The notes: generated by a model not told the origin, from the sequence alone. A DNA stretch of 64,000 nucleotides from Dysosmobacter welbionis (GCF_005121165.3 NZ_CP034413.3:2852001-2916000); one strand, 5' to 3'. Counted from the stretch's first letter, positions 27,462-37,385 are shown. A program made the numbers and translations.

Positions 27462-28078
27462 GCGTGGGGACATACAGCCTTGCCCGGGAGGGGGACAAGC
27501 TGCTGTCCCCCCACTTCCGGGTGCGGGAGTTCGCCTGCCGGGACGGGGCAGACCTGGTGAAGATCGACACGGATCTGGTGGAGCTGCTGGAGCGGATCCG
27601 CACTGCCGCCTGCGGGGCGGTGACCGTCAACAGCGGGTACCGCACCGCTTCTTACAATCAGAAGGTGGGCGGCGCCAGAGCCAGCCAGCACCTGCTGGGC
27701 AGGGCGGCGGATATTCAGGTGAGCGGTGCCTCGCCCCTGCTGGTGGGGCAGATAGCGGAATACTATCTGGGCGGACACGGTGGGATCGGCGTCTATCAGA
27801 CCTTCACCCATGTGGACACCCGGACCGCACGAGCCAGATGGGACCAGCGGAGCGGACGGGAGGTGGCCGTCTCCGGCTGGCCCGGCTGGCGGCCCAAGGA
27901 GGAAGCAGTCATGGACAACATCCCCAGCGCGTATGCGGAGGAAGCAGTGGCCTGGGCCGTGGAAAACGGCCTTTTGCAGGGCAGCGAGGCGGGGAACCTG
28001 ATGCTCTCCCAGCCCGTCACCCGGCAGCAGCTGGCAGCGGTGTTGTACCGCTTTGCAAAGCTGGAGGGGCAGACCTGA
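27458..28078 (+). CDS. M15-type peptidoglycan peptidase with C-terminal SLH-like motif
   Basis: 206 residues. Residues 15-125 match the YcbK/peptidase M15A fold: SPHFRVREFACRDG, then NSGYRTASYNQKVGGARASQHLLGRAADI with the zinc ligands (H, D), then GVYQTFTHVD. Residues 150-203 resemble one SLH repeat (IPSAYAEEAVAWAVENGLLQGS...VTRQQLAAVLYRF). It would cleave peptide crosslinks of the cell wall, as a phage endolysin or as a host enzyme retained at the surface by the SLH unit. There is no signal peptide, consistent with holin-dependent export. Confidence 0.85.
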   Translation: MSVGTYSLAREGDKLLSPHFRVREFACRDGADLVKIDTDLVELLERIRTAACGAVTVNSGYRTASYNQKVGGARASQHLLGRAADIQVSGASPLLVGQIAEYYLGGHGGIGVYQTFTHVDTRTARARWDQRSGREVAVSGWPGWRPKEEAVMDNIPSAYAEEAVAWAVENGLLQGSEAGNLMLSQPVTRQQLAAVLYRFAKLEGQT

Positions 28079-28106
28079 TACATTATTAAAATATAGGGTT
28101 TCCAGA

Positions 28107-28148
28107 ATGCGGCGGCGTTTCCGGGCTTTTCCGGAAACGCCGCCGCAT
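28107..28148 (+). terminator. Strong hairpin after the lysis-like module
   Basis: A perfect 18-bp stem with a GCTTTT loop. No T-run follows on the plus strand, so termination strength is uncertain. Confidence 0.55.
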
Positions 28149-28189
28149 GATTCCGCAGATTTCACAAATGCTAGAGCCGGGGTGATTGT

Positions 28190-28372
28190 ATGCGGCAGGC
28201 ACAAGCTCCGCAGAGGAAGTCCCCCAGCCGAACGCCCGCCCTGCGGATCGAGCCGGAAAAGCGGCTCTGTCCGGCCTTTGACCCGGTCAGCATCGCCACC
28301 TTCCCGGTGGCGGAGCCGGAAGAGATGGGCTATCGGGTGCTGGACAACTTCTGTGAGGAGCATATCCAGTAA
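28190..28372 (+). CDS. Small hypothetical protein
   Basis: A 60-residue basic-then-acidic protein starting MRQAQAPQRKSP and ending VLDNFCEEHIQ, with GGGGTGATT upstream as ribosome site. No family was recognised. It lies between the module hairpin and the thiN promoter. Confidence 0.4.
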   Translation: MRQAQAPQRKSPSRTPALRIEPEKRLCPAFDPVSIATFPVAEPEEMGYRVLDNFCEEHIQ

Positions 28373-28430
28373 ACGGAGGAGCCGTGTCCGGGCGCTGCCT
28401 GGATGCGGCTCTTCTGTCAGGAAGTTCTGT

Positions 28431-28459
28431 TTGTCATGGGCGCGGAATCATGGTACAAT
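28431..28459 (+). promoter_or_regulatory. Promoter of thiN
   Basis: TTGTCA, a 17-bp spacer and TACAAT, about 80 bp before the start. Confidence 0.7.
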
Positions 28460-28537
28460 GGCTGTAAGGACAGCCGCTGGATTTCACGGCACGGCGGCCG
28501 CGTGACATCTCAATGAACAAGACGGGGAGTGGACCCA

Positions 28538-29185
28538 TTGAAACGATGCTTCATTTTTGCCGCAGGCACCTATTACGGCCTGCGGGAGCGGCCCCAGACA
28601 GGGGACCTGGTGCTGGCGGCGGATGCCGGGTATCTGGCCTGCCGCCAGGCGGGGATCACCCCGGATCTGCTGCTGGGAGACTTTGACTCCATGGATCAGC
28701 CCGCGGACTTTGACCATGTCCGCCGGGTGCCGGTGGAGAAGGATGACACGGACACCATGCTGGCTGTGAAGACGGGGCTGGAGCAGGGCTGCGGCGAGTT
28801 TTACATTTACGGCGGCACCGGCGGCAGGCGGCTGGACCACACCCTGGCCAATCTGCAGACACTGCTGTATCTGCGCCGCCATGGGGCCAGGGGATACCTC
28901 TATGACAATGATTTTGTGTGGACGGCTGTGGAGAATGAGACCATCACTGTGGAGCAGACGGTGGAGTGGGGCCTGCTCTCCGTCTTCTGCCTGGGTGCAC
29001 CGGCCTCCGGCATTGACGAGAAGGGTGTGCAGTATCCCCTCTCCCACGCCTCCCTTTCGGCGGAGTTCCCCCTGGGCGTCAGCAACCACATCATCGAGCC
29101 CAAGGCCCGGATCACCGTCCGGAAGGGCGCCCTGATCGTGGGGTGGGAGCTGCCGTCTGGTGGCGTTGTTTCCGAGATAAAATAG
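28538..29185 (+). CDS. thiN: Thiamine pyrophosphokinase
   Basis: 215 residues. LAADAGYLACRQAGITPDLLLGDFDS and KDDTDTMLAVKTGL mark the catalytic domain that moves pyrophosphate from ATP to thiamine. GGTGGRRLDHTLANLQTL is the second signature. The C-terminal thiamine-binding beta domain includes SHASLSAEFPLGVSNHIIE. A TTG at 28538 is chosen because GGGGAG lies 8 bp upstream; an in-frame GTG at 28529 is too close to that site. No TPP riboswitch was seen upstream. Confidence 0.93.
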   Translation: MKRCFIFAAGTYYGLRERPQTGDLVLAADAGYLACRQAGITPDLLLGDFDSMDQPADFDHVRRVPVEKDDTDTMLAVKTGLEQGCGEFYIYGGTGGRRLDHTLANLQTLLYLRRHGARGYLYDNDFVWTAVENETITVEQTVEWGLLSVFCLGAPASGIDEKGVQYPLSHASLSAEFPLGVSNHIIEPKARITVRKGALIVGWELPSGGVVSEIK

Positions 29186-29204
29186 CGTGCCGGACAAAGT
29201 TCAG

Positions 29205-29233
29205 TTGCGGCGGCAAGAAAGTTATTGTATAAT
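29205..29233 (+). promoter_or_regulatory. Promoter of the fused molybdenum hydroxylase gene
   Basis: TTGCGG, a 17-bp spacer and TATAAT, about 88 bp before the ATG at 29321. Confidence 0.7.
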
Positions 29234-29320
29234 AGAGACAGCGGAAAGGTCGACCTTTCCGAAAGAACACCGATGACCGTGGGACCAGGGTTGGGCACGG
29301 CAGTCAAGGAGGAACTTGCC

Positions 29321-31872
29321 ATGGCAAAATTTACCGTGAACGGCCGGGCCGTGACAGTGGAAAACAACCAGAAGCTGCTCCGCTACCTGCGGGATACCCT
29401 GCATCTCACCAGTGTAAAGGACGGCTGCAGCGAGGGCGCCTGCGGCACCTGCACAGTGCTGATCGACGGTAAGCCCACCAAGGCATGCATCCCCCAGACC
29501 GATAAGCTGGAGGGCAAGTCCATCGTCACGGTGGAGGGGCTGACCGATTTTGAAAAGCAGGTCTATACCTACGCCTTCGGCATGGCGGGGGCGGTTCAGT
29601 GCGGCTTCTGCATCCCCGGTATGGTGATGAGCGCCAAGGGATTGCTGGATATGAATCCCAATCCCACCCGGGAGGAGGCGGCCTACGCCATCCGAAACAA
29701 TATCTGCCGCTGCACCGGCTATGTGAAGATCATTGATGCGATTCTGCTGGCCGCCGAGCTGTTCCGCAAGGGCGAGGTGCCGCCGGCTCCCGCTGATTGG
29801 TCCCTGGGGCAGCGGGTGCCCCGGGTGGACGTGGAGGAGAAGGTCACTGGCACCGGCATCTATCCCGACGACATCTATCTGGACGGCATGATCTACGGCA
29901 GCGCCGTCCGGTCCCAATACCCCCGGGCCCGGGTGCTGGCCATCCACACGGAGGAGGCCAGGGCCCTGCCCGGTGTGGTGGGGGTCTTTACGGCGGAGGA
30001 CATCCCCGGGCAGAACAAGGTGGGCCATTTGGTGAAAGACTGGGACACCATGATCGCCGTGGGGGATATCACCCATTACTTGGGTGACGCCATCTGCCTG
30101 GTGGCGGCGGAGACACCGGAGATCCTGGCCCAGGCCAAGGCCCTGGTGAAAGTGGACTATGAGGAGCTGCCCATGGTCCGCAGTCCCCGGGAGGCCATGC
30201 TGCCAGACGCTCCCCTGGTCCACCGGACCGGGAACCTGCTGACCCACAAGCACATCCAGCGGGGCAACCCGGCAGAGGCCATCGCCAAATCGAAGCATGT
30301 GCTGACCCAGCACTTCTCCACACCCTGGACGGAACACGCCTTCCTGGAGCCGGAGTGCGCCGTGGCCTATCCCGACGGGGACGGGGTCATGATCCTCTCC
30401 ACAGACCAGGGCGCCTACGACACCCAGCACGAGACCATGGGGATGCTGGGATTGCCGGCGGAAAAAGTGAAGGTCCGCAACTGCCTGGTGGGCGGCGGCT
30501 TCGGCGGCAAGGAGGACGTGACGGTCCAGCACCACGCCGCCCTGATCGCGTACCTGACCAAGCGCCCGGTGAAGGTGAAGCTCACCCGGGCGGAGAGCAT
30601 TCTGATCCACCCCAAGCGTCACCCCATGGAGATGGAGTTCTCCATCGGCTGCGACGAGAACGGCATCATCCAGGGCGTGGCCGCCGAGGTCATCGCCGAC
30701 ACCGGGGCCTACGCCTCTCTGGGCGGGCCGGTGTTGGAGCGGGCCTGCACCCACGCCGCCGGTCCCTACAACTACCAGAATTTTGAGATCGACGGCTGGG
30801 CCTATTATACCAACAACCCTCCCGCCGGGGCCTTCCGGGGCTTCGGTGTCACCCAGACCTGCTTCTGCATCGAGAGCCTCTTAAACCAGATGGCGGACAT
30901 CGTGGGCATTACCCCTGGGAGATCCGCTACCGCAACGCCATTCGCCCGGGACAGGAGCTGCCCAACGGCCAGATCGTAGACAACTCCACCGGCCTGGTGG
31001 AGACGCTGGAGGCGGTGAAGCCCTATGTGGAGAATAACCAGTACGTGGGCCTGGCTTGCGCCATGAAGAACGCCGGCGTGGGCGTGGGCATCCCGGACAC
31101 CGGCCGGTGCCGCCTGGTGGTGGAGGACGGCAGGCTCCACATCTTTGCCGGTGCCTCCTGCATCGGCCAGGGCCTGGGCACGGTGCTGACACAGATGGTC
31201 TACGAGCAGACGGGCATTCCCCGGGACAGGATCGTCTACGAGCGGTCCAACACCTACTGCGCGCCGGACTCCGGCACCACCTCCGGCTCCCGCCAGACGC
31301 TGTTCACCGGCGAGGCGGTCCGCCGGGCCTGCCAGGATCTGAAGGAGGCCATGGGGGCCTCCGGCGGTCTGGACGCCCTGAACGGTCAGGAGTTCTATGG
31401 CGAATACCTGGGAAAGACGGACCCTCTGGGGGCCCCGGTGCCCAACCCCGTCAGCCACGTGGCCTACGGCTACGCCACCCAGGTGTGCATCCTGGACGAC
31501 GAGGGGAAAATCCGCCAGATGGTGGCTGCCCACGATGTGGGCAAGGCCGTGAATCCCCTGTCCATCGAGGGGCAGATCGAGGGCGGCGTGGTGATGAGCA
31601 TGGGCTTTGCCCTGACGGAGCGGTATCCCCTCACGGACTGCAGGCCCACCGCCAAATACGGCACGCTGGGCCTGTTCCGGGCCAACCAGATCCCGGAGAT
31701 CACCCCCATCATCGTGGAAAAAGCGGGACTGAACGTGGCCTGCGGCGCCATCGGTATCGGCGAGATCACCTCCATCCCCACAGCCCCAGCCATTGCGGAC
31801 GCCTACTACCGCTACGACGGCAAGTTCCGTACCAGTCTGCCCCTGGAGGGCACGCCTTACAGCCGTAAATAA
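29321..31872 (+). pseudogene. Fused [2Fe-2S]/molybdopterin hydroxylase (xanthine dehydrogenase-like), one-base frameshift
   Basis: Residues 1-155 are a ferredoxin plus helical 2Fe-2S domain (DGCSEGACGTCTVLIDG, QCGFCIPG, NNICRCTGY). The remainder, about 690 residues, is a molybdopterin domain with VGGGFGGKEDVTVQHHAA and AGAFRGFGVTQ. The C-terminal GAIGIGEITS carries the catalytic Glu. The gene starts behind AAGGAGG. The frame breaks at about 30910 (NQMADIVGI then PWEIRYRNA), where one base, probably the G of a GAC codon, is missing. The layout matches D. gigas-type aldehyde oxidoreductase and the selenium-dependent molybdenum hydroxylases of Clostridia. The substrate, a purine or aldehyde, is unknown. 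Confidence 0.87.
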
Positions 31873-31877
31873 CAAGC

Positions 31878-31902
31878 GCCGCGGCGGTACTTCCGCCGCG
31901 GC
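31878..31902. terminator. Hairpin between converging genes
   Basis: A perfect 10-bp stem GCCGCGGCGG / CCGCCGCGGC with a 5-nt loop. No strong T-run lies on either side. Confidence 0.5.
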
Positions 31903-31917
31903 CTGTCCGAATCTGCG

Positions 31918-32187
31918 TTACCCCCGCTCTCGCACTGTCACATGGACGGTGTCTCCGGGCTGCTTCCCGATTTGGGCCCGGATGTCCTTGCGCATCCCCA
32001 GGATGTGGCCGGGAGTGCCCATCCGCACCAGGCTCCCCGCGTAGGGGACGCCGTCAAAGGTGGCAGCCACCTTGACTCGGCCCTTACCGAATAGCGCCTG
32101 TACGTCATGGGGGAATTCTACATAGGCTCCGTCGATGTCCGGAACTTTCCGGATCACCGCATCGAATTCATAGACGGTTGGATTCAT
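31918..32187 (-). CDS. DUF1905-domain protein
   Basis: 89 residues with the compact beta-barrel pattern of DUF1905: [19 protein letters not shown], then [22 protein letters not shown], then [23 protein letters not shown]. The start overlaps the MocA-like stop codon by ATGA, so the two are co-translated. The family function is not established. Confidence 0.88.
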   Translation of the reverse strand: MNPTVYEFDAVIRKVPDIDGAYVEFPHDVQALFGKGRVKVAATFDGVPYAGSLVRMGTPGHILGMRKDIRAQIGKQPGDTVHVTVRERG

Positions 32188-32783
32188 ACCTGCTCCTCCG
32201 CTTTCAATTCCTCCAGGGCTTGGGCGGTATCCACGTCGCGGAGCTCCTCCGCCGGGACGTCCAGAAGGAGGAGATCCGCCTCGTGCCGCCGGATAACGGT
32301 GTTGCCGCCGTGGTCCTCCCGCAGCTCCAGCAGCTCCGGAAAGAACCGGGCAGGGAAGAGGCAGGGATTGCCCCGCACGCCGCCGTGGCCCAGAGCGACG
32401 ATCTTCTCCGGCCGGGTGCGCCAGCGGTCCACCAGCTCTGCCACGCTCTCACGCCGCAGGAGGGGCTGATCGCTCACCTGGAACAGCACCCCGTCACAGT
32501 CCCGCAGAGCCGTCAGGCCCAGTTCGATGGTGTGGCTGATGCCGTAATCCGGGTGGGGATTGTGGATGGCGGCGAAGTGGAACTCCCCGGCCAGCCGCAT
32601 GACCTCCGGGTATTGAGTCACCACCACGACTTTGTCAAACTTCTCGGCCGGGACGGCTTCCAGCGCCCGGAGGATGAGACTCCTGCCCCGCAGCTGGGCG
32701 GCCAGCTTATTTTCCCCAAACCGCCGGGCGTTGCCGGCGGCCATGACCACACAACCGATTTTCGGCTTGTTTTCCACATCCAT
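32184..32783 (-). CDS. MocA-like molybdenum cofactor nucleotidyltransferase
   Basis: About 199 residues of the MobA/MocA glycosyltransferase-A fold. The nucleotide loop [16 protein letters not shown] is near the N-terminus, [13 protein letters not shown] supplies the metal-binding Asp, and [20 protein letters not shown] follows. MocA converts molybdopterin cofactor to its cytosine dinucleotide form for the xanthine dehydrogenase family, which fits the hydroxylase genes on both sides. The start could also be the GTG at 32777, which is better spaced from GAGGTG. Confidence 0.88.
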   Translation of the reverse strand: MDVENKPKIGCVVMAAGNARRFGENKLAAQLRGRSLILRALEAVPAEKFDKVVVVTQYPEVMRLAGEFHFAAIHNPHPDYGISHTIELGLTALRDCDGVLFQVSDQPLLRRESVAELVDRWRTRPEKIVALGHGGVRGNPCLFPARFFPELLELREDHGGNTVIRRHEADLLLLDVPAEELRDVDTAQALEELKAEEQV

Positions 32784-32800
32784 CACCTCATTTTATCAGT

Positions 32801-32830
32801 AGTATATCCGCTTTCGCCGTGTCCAGTCAA
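32801..32830 (-). promoter_or_regulatory. Promoter of the mocA-like/DUF1905 operon
   Basis: On the minus strand TTGACT, an 18-bp spacer and TATACT, just upstream of the start and divergent from the xdhA gene. Confidence 0.65.
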
Positions 32831-32869
32831 TGGGCGGCGGAACTTTGATCAAAAAAGGAGGCTTGCCTG

Positions 32870-35163
32870 ATGAGCAAAAGCGTCGGCAAAAGCGTCACCC
32901 GTGTGGACGCCTATGAAAAAGCCACGGGCCGCGCCAAGTATGTGGCGGACCTGTGCGATCAAAGCGCCCTGGTGGCCAGGATCCTGCACGCCACCATCGC
33001 CCACGGCTACGTGAAGTCCATCGACACTACGGAGGCTGAGGCCGTTCCCGGTGTGGTGAAGGTCCTGACTTGCTTCAACGTGCCCGATTACCGCTTCCCC
33101 ACAGCGGGACACCCCTGGTCCACAGATCCCGCCCACCAGGACGTGGCGGACCGGCTGCTGCTGAACCGTCACGTGCGGTATTACGGCGACGACATCGCCG
33201 CCGTCATCGCGGAGAACGAGATAGCTGCCGCTCAGGCCGTCCGGGCGCTGAAGGTGGAGTATGAGGAGCTGCCCTTCGTTCTGGACGTGCAGAAGGCCAT
33301 GGAGCCGGATGCCCCACAGATCCACGAGGACTGCCCCGGCAATGTTCTGAAGCACACAGATATCCGCAGAGGCGACTATCAGACCGCCATCCAGGAGCCG
33401 GGCCTGATCCGGGTGGAGGGCTGGTACGACACCCCCACTGTCCAGCACTGCCACATTGAAAACCACGGCTGCTTCGCCTATGAGGAGGCGGGCCGGGTGG
33501 TGGTGGTCACCTCCACCCAGATCCCCCACATCATCCGCCGGGTGGTGGGGCAGGCACTGGGTCTGCCCTGGGGCAAGGTGCGGATCATCAAGCCCTACAT
33601 CGGCGGCGGCTTTGGCAACAAGCAGGACGCTCTGTACGAGCCTTTGTGCGCCTGGCTCTCCACCCAGGTGGGGGGACGGCTGGTGCATCTGGAGTGTAGC
33701 CGGGAGGAGACCTTTGTCTCTAACCGGGTCCGCCACGCCATCCGCACCCACATCATCTCCTACGTCCGGCCGGACGGCACCCTGGTGGCCCGGAAGTTTG
33801 AGGCCTGGTCCAACCAGGGGGCCTACGCCTCCCACGGCCACAGCATCGTGGCCAAGGGCATGGGCGCCTTCCCCCAGCTCTACCCCTGCGACAATTTGGA
33901 GTGCGACTGCTGGACGGTCTACACCAACCGCCCCGCCGCCGGCGCCATGCGTGGTTATGGGATCCCCAGGCCATGTGGGCCGGGGAGTGCCACATCGACG
34001 ATATCTGTCAGGCTATCGGGATGGAGCCTATGGAATTCCGCCGGAAGAATCTGATGCCGGTGGGGTATACCGACGGCTTCTCCAGAAACGAGTTGTACGC
34101 CGACACCTTCAACCAGTGCATGGACAAGGGAATGGCGATGCTGGATTACCAGCGGAAATATCGGGAATACCAGAACCAGACTGGCCCTGTCCGTCGGGGC
34201 GTGGGCCTTGCGGTGTTCTGGTACAACACGGCTGTGTGGCCCATCTCGCTGGAGTCCTCCTCCTGCCGGATGGTGCTGAACCAGGACGGTTCCCTCCAGT
34301 TCCAGACCGGTGAGACGGAGATTGGACAGGGCTGCGACACCGCCTATTCCCAGATGGTGGCGGACGCGGTGGGTATCCCGGTGGAGGACGTCCATGTGGT
34401 GTCCACCCAGGACACGGACGTGACGCCCTTCGGCACCGGTGCCTACGCCTCCCGGCAGACGTACATCGGCGGCTTCAGCATCATGCAGACGGCTCAAGCA
34501 TTGCGGGAGCGGATTCTGCAGATCGCCCACGAGCAGACCCGGATGCCGGTGTCTGTTCTGGATCTGGTGGACGGCAAGATCATCCGCAAGGAGGACGGCC
34601 GGGTCCTCAAGACTCTGGGCGAGCTGGCAACGGAGAGCCTCTACTCCCTGGAGCACAGTCAGCACATCACCGCCGAGACCACGGCCCAGATCAAGTCCAA
34701 CGCCTACTCCTTCGGCTGCTCCTTCGCAGAGGTGGAGGTGGACGTCCCTCTGTGCAAGGTGAAGCTGCTGAATCTGGTCAACGTCCACGACTGCGGCACC
34801 CTCATCAACCCGGCGCTGGCAGAGGCCCAGGTCCACGGCGGCATGTCCATGGCCATCGGTTACGGCCTCAGTGAAGAGCTGAAGTTCGACGAGAAGACCG
34901 GAAAGCCCCTGAACAACAATCTGCTGGACTACAAGCTGTCCACCTTTATGGACCATCCCACGCTCCAGGCGGCGTTCGTGGAAAACCCGGAGCCCACCTC
35001 TCCCTACGGCACCAAGGCCCTGGGCGAGCCCCCGGCCTGTTCGCCGGCGCCGGCCATCCGCAACGCCATCCTGAACGCCACAGGTGTGGCCTTTGACGCA
35101 TGCCCTATCACGCCCCATGTCCTCTACCGCGGATTCAAAGAGGCTGGGCTGATCGAAGACTAA
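32870..35163 (+). pseudogene. xdhA: Xanthine dehydrogenase molybdenum-binding subunit, one-base frameshift
   Basis: About 764 residues over two frames. It starts MSKSVGKSVTRVDAYEKATG behind AAAGGAGG. The molybdopterin motifs are GGGFGNKQDALYEP, then AGAMRGYGIP (break) QAMWAGECHIDDICQ, GETEIGQGCDTAYSQM and KALGEPPACSPAPA with the catalytic Glu. One C appears lost from a C-run at 33963-33967; both halves are otherwise clean. It forms the catalytic subunit with the FAD and Fe-S subunits encoded directly downstream and would hydroxylate purines such as hypoxanthine and xanthine. Confidence 0.88.
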
Positions 35164-35178
35164 AGGAGGGAACCACTC

Positions 35179-36060
35179 ATGTATGATATGAAAGCCCTGT
35201 ATCAGGCGGAGAGCGTTCAGGACGCGGTGGCCCTCCGGGTGGCCCATCCGGATGCCCAGATCATCGCCGGCGGATCCGACGTGCTGGTGCAGATGCGGGA
35301 GGGCAAGCGGGCCGGGGTGGAGCTGATCTCCATCTACGGGCTGGATGAACTCCGGGGCGTGACCCTGGAGGCAGACGGCACCCTGCGGATCGGCTCCCTC
35401 ACCAGCTTTTCCCTCATTACCCGGGATCCCCTGATCCAGAAATACCTCCATGTTTTGGGAGAGGCCGTGGACCAGGTGGGCGGTCCCCAGATCCGCAACA
35501 TCGGCACCATCGGCGGCAACACCTGTAACGGTGTCACCTCCGCGGACTCCGCCTCCACTCTCCACGCCTACGACGCCATTGTGGAGCTGACGGGACCGGA
35601 CGGTATCCGCCGCCAGCCCATCCGGGAGTTCTACATCAGGGCAGGCAAGGTGGATATCCGTCCCGGCGAGATCCAAACGGCTATCCTGATCGAAAAAGAC
35701 AGTTATATTGACACATTTGGCCACTATATAAAGTATGCCATGCGGAATGCCATGGACATCGCCACCCTGGGAACCTCTGTGAACGTCCGCCTTTCCGCCG
35801 ACAAAAAGACCGTGGAGCGGGCGAGAGTGGCCTTCGGCGTGGCGGGGCCGGTGCCCCTGCGGGCGGCGGCTGCGGAGGAGCTGGCCGCCGGACAGCCGGT
35901 GAGCCTGGAGCTGGCGGATCGCTTTGCCCAGGCGGTGAAGGAGGACATCAATCCCCGGGACTCCTGGCGGGCGGCCAAGGATTTCCGGATGCACATCGCG
36001 GTGGAGAGCGCCCGGCGGGCGTTCATCGAAGCGGTGAAGCTGGCGGGAGGTGACCTGTGA
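35179..36060 (+). CDS. xdhB: Xanthine dehydrogenase FAD-binding subunit
   Basis: 293 residues of the CoxM/XdhB type. The FAD motifs are IIAGGSDVLVQMREGK near residue 30 and GGPQIRNIGTIGGNTCNG near residue 97. A C-terminal CO-dehydrogenase flavoprotein domain covers about residues 175-285. It passes electrons from the 2Fe-2S subunit to NAD+ or another acceptor. It starts 15 bp after xdhA behind AAAGGAGGG and overlaps xdhC by one base. Confidence 0.93.
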   Translation: MYDMKALYQAESVQDAVALRVAHPDAQIIAGGSDVLVQMREGKRAGVELISIYGLDELRGVTLEADGTLRIGSLTSFSLITRDPLIQKYLHVLGEAVDQVGGPQIRNIGTIGGNTCNGVTSADSASTLHAYDAIVELTGPDGIRRQPIREFYIRAGKVDIRPGEIQTAILIEKDSYIDTFGHYIKYAMRNAMDIATLGTSVNVRLSADKKTVERARVAFGVAGPVPLRAAAAEELAAGQPVSLELADRFAQAVKEDINPRDSWRAAKDFRMHIAVESARRAFIEAVKLAGGDL

Positions 36061-36569
36061 TGGAAAAGCATGTGATGCAGTATCAGACTGTTCACTTCAA
36101 TCTGAACGGCAAGGACGTGGAACGCACGGTGGACGTGCGGGCCAGCCTGACGGACATGCTCCGCAACGACTTCCGGATGACCTCCGTGAAGAAGGGCTGC
36201 GAGGTGGGGGAGTGCGGCGCCTGCAACGTCCTGATCGACGGGGAGGCATACAACTCCTGCATTTATCTGGCCGTGTGGGCGGAGGGCAAGCACATCCGCA
36301 CCCTGGAAGGGCTGCTGGGCCCTAACGGCGAGCTCAGCGACATCCAGCAGGCCTTTGTGGACGAGGCGGCCATCCAGTGCGGCTTCTGCACGCCGGGCTT
36401 TATCCTGACGGCAGTGGAGATCCTGGAGAGCGGCAAGGAGTACACGGACGATGAATTGAGAAAACTCCTCTCCGGCCACCTGTGCCGCTGCACCGGGTAT
36501 GAGAATATCCTCCGGGCGGTGAAAAAGACCATGTACAAGCGCCTAGGCAAGCCCATGCCGGAGGCGTGA
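36060..36569 (+). CDS. xdhC: Xanthine dehydrogenase iron-sulfur subunit
   Basis: 169 residues with both cluster domains: CEVGECGACNVLIDG plus a later Cys in YNSC for the plant-type [2Fe-2S], and QCGFCTPGF plus HLCRCTGYENI for the helical [2Fe-2S]. The ATG shares a base with the xdhB stop, and GGGAGGTGA lies 6 bp upstream. It is the electron relay between the molybdenum and FAD subunits. The gene symbol follows E. coli XdhABC usage; elsewhere xdhC names a maturation factor. Confidence 0.93.
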   Translation: MEKHVMQYQTVHFNLNGKDVERTVDVRASLTDMLRNDFRMTSVKKGCEVGECGACNVLIDGEAYNSCIYLAVWAEGKHIRTLEGLLGPNGELSDIQQAFVDEAAIQCGFCTPGFILTAVEILESGKEYTDDELRKLLSGHLCRCTGYENILRAVKKTMYKRLGKPMPEA

Positions 36570-36576
36570 GATCTTC

Positions 36577-36620
36577 AAAAGCAACCCGGCCGCGCACAGC
36601 GGCCGGGTTGCTTTTTGGGG
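36577..36620 (+). terminator. Terminator of the xdh operon
   Basis: A 17-bp perfect stem (36577-36593 / 36599-36615) with a 5-nt loop, ending in TTTTT. Confidence 0.92.
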
Positions 36621-36696
36621 GATGCGCGGCAGAACGGTTTTCTTTTCCCGGGAATTGTGTTATACTGGCACCAGATGAAAAAGGGGAGGGAATGCC

Positions 36697-37320
36697 ATGG
36701 CCCGCAAGACCTATACGGAGGAGGACCGGGCCCGGGTGCGGCAGGCTCTGCTGGACACGGGGCTGAATATGGCCGTAAGCAAGGGTCTGAAGGGGCTGCA
36801 CTTGGCGGAGCTCGCCGCGGCGGTGGGGATTTCCAAGCCCTATTTCTACACGTTTTTTGACTCGCTGGAGGATTTTTCCCTCCAGATGATGGAGGAGCAG
36901 CGCTGCCGTCTGCTCCGGCTGCTGGAACAGGAGCTGGCCCGGCCGGAGGGGACCTGGGAGGAGCACGTGGAGTCTTTTTTCCGGACGATCCTCCGCCACC
37001 GGGAAAACGGCATCCTGGTGATGACCCAGGGGGAGGAGGCGGATCTGCACAGCCGCCTGACGCCGGAGCGATTCCAGGATTTCCGGCCCGGGCAGCGGGA
37101 TTTCTTTCTGCGCCTGATGGCGCTGCTGGACATCCGGCAGGAGGACTGCGCCCCTGAGGTGCTGGCGAACCTGGTGTTCTCCTGCCTCCTGATCTATAAC
37201 TCCGCGCCGGAATCCATGCCATTTCTGTTTCCTTCGCACCTGGAGGAGACGGCGGCGCTGCACGTGAAATTTTTGGTGAACTATCTGGGCTCCCTGCGCA
37301 ACGCAAAAAAAGACCGCTGA
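36697..37320 (+). CDS. TetR-family regulator
   Basis: 207 residues. The N-terminal helix-turn-helix spans about residues 10-58 (LHLAELAAAVGISKPYFYTFFDSLEDF). The C-terminal ligand domain is all-helical. It is a single gene with a TATACT -10 element about 35 bp before the ATG and a terminator overlapping its 3' end. The target is not evident; the next gene downstream has its own promoter. Confidence 0.88.
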   Translation: MARKTYTEEDRARVRQALLDTGLNMAVSKGLKGLHLAELAAAVGISKPYFYTFFDSLEDFSLQMMEEQRCRLLRLLEQELARPEGTWEEHVESFFRTILRHRENGILVMTQGEEADLHSRLTPERFQDFRPGQRDFFLRLMALLDIRQEDCAPEVLANLVFSCLLIYNSAPESMPFLFPSHLEETAALHVKFLVNYLGSLRNAKKDR

Positions 37321-37336
37321 TGGGCGGTCTTTTTTT
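37305..37336 (+). terminator. Terminator overlapping the TetR stop codon
   Basis: A 13-bp stem of seven A plus GACCGC pairs with GCGGTC plus seven T. The last codons of the gene form the left arm. Confidence 0.9.
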
Positions 37337-37356
37337 GTGCGCTGATAATTACCCAG

Positions 37357-37385
37357 TTGCGCAATCCGGTTTCTTTTGGTATGAT
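37357..37385 (+). promoter_or_regulatory. Promoter of the 162-residue unknown gene
   Basis: TTGCGC, a 17-bp spacer and TATGAT. The inverted repeat at 37384 begins inside the -10 element. Confidence 0.6.

Noticed and set aside
28373-28537. TPP riboswitch before thiamine pyrophosphokinase
   Set aside because: No CTGAGA or other thi-box blocks; only a normal promoter is visible.
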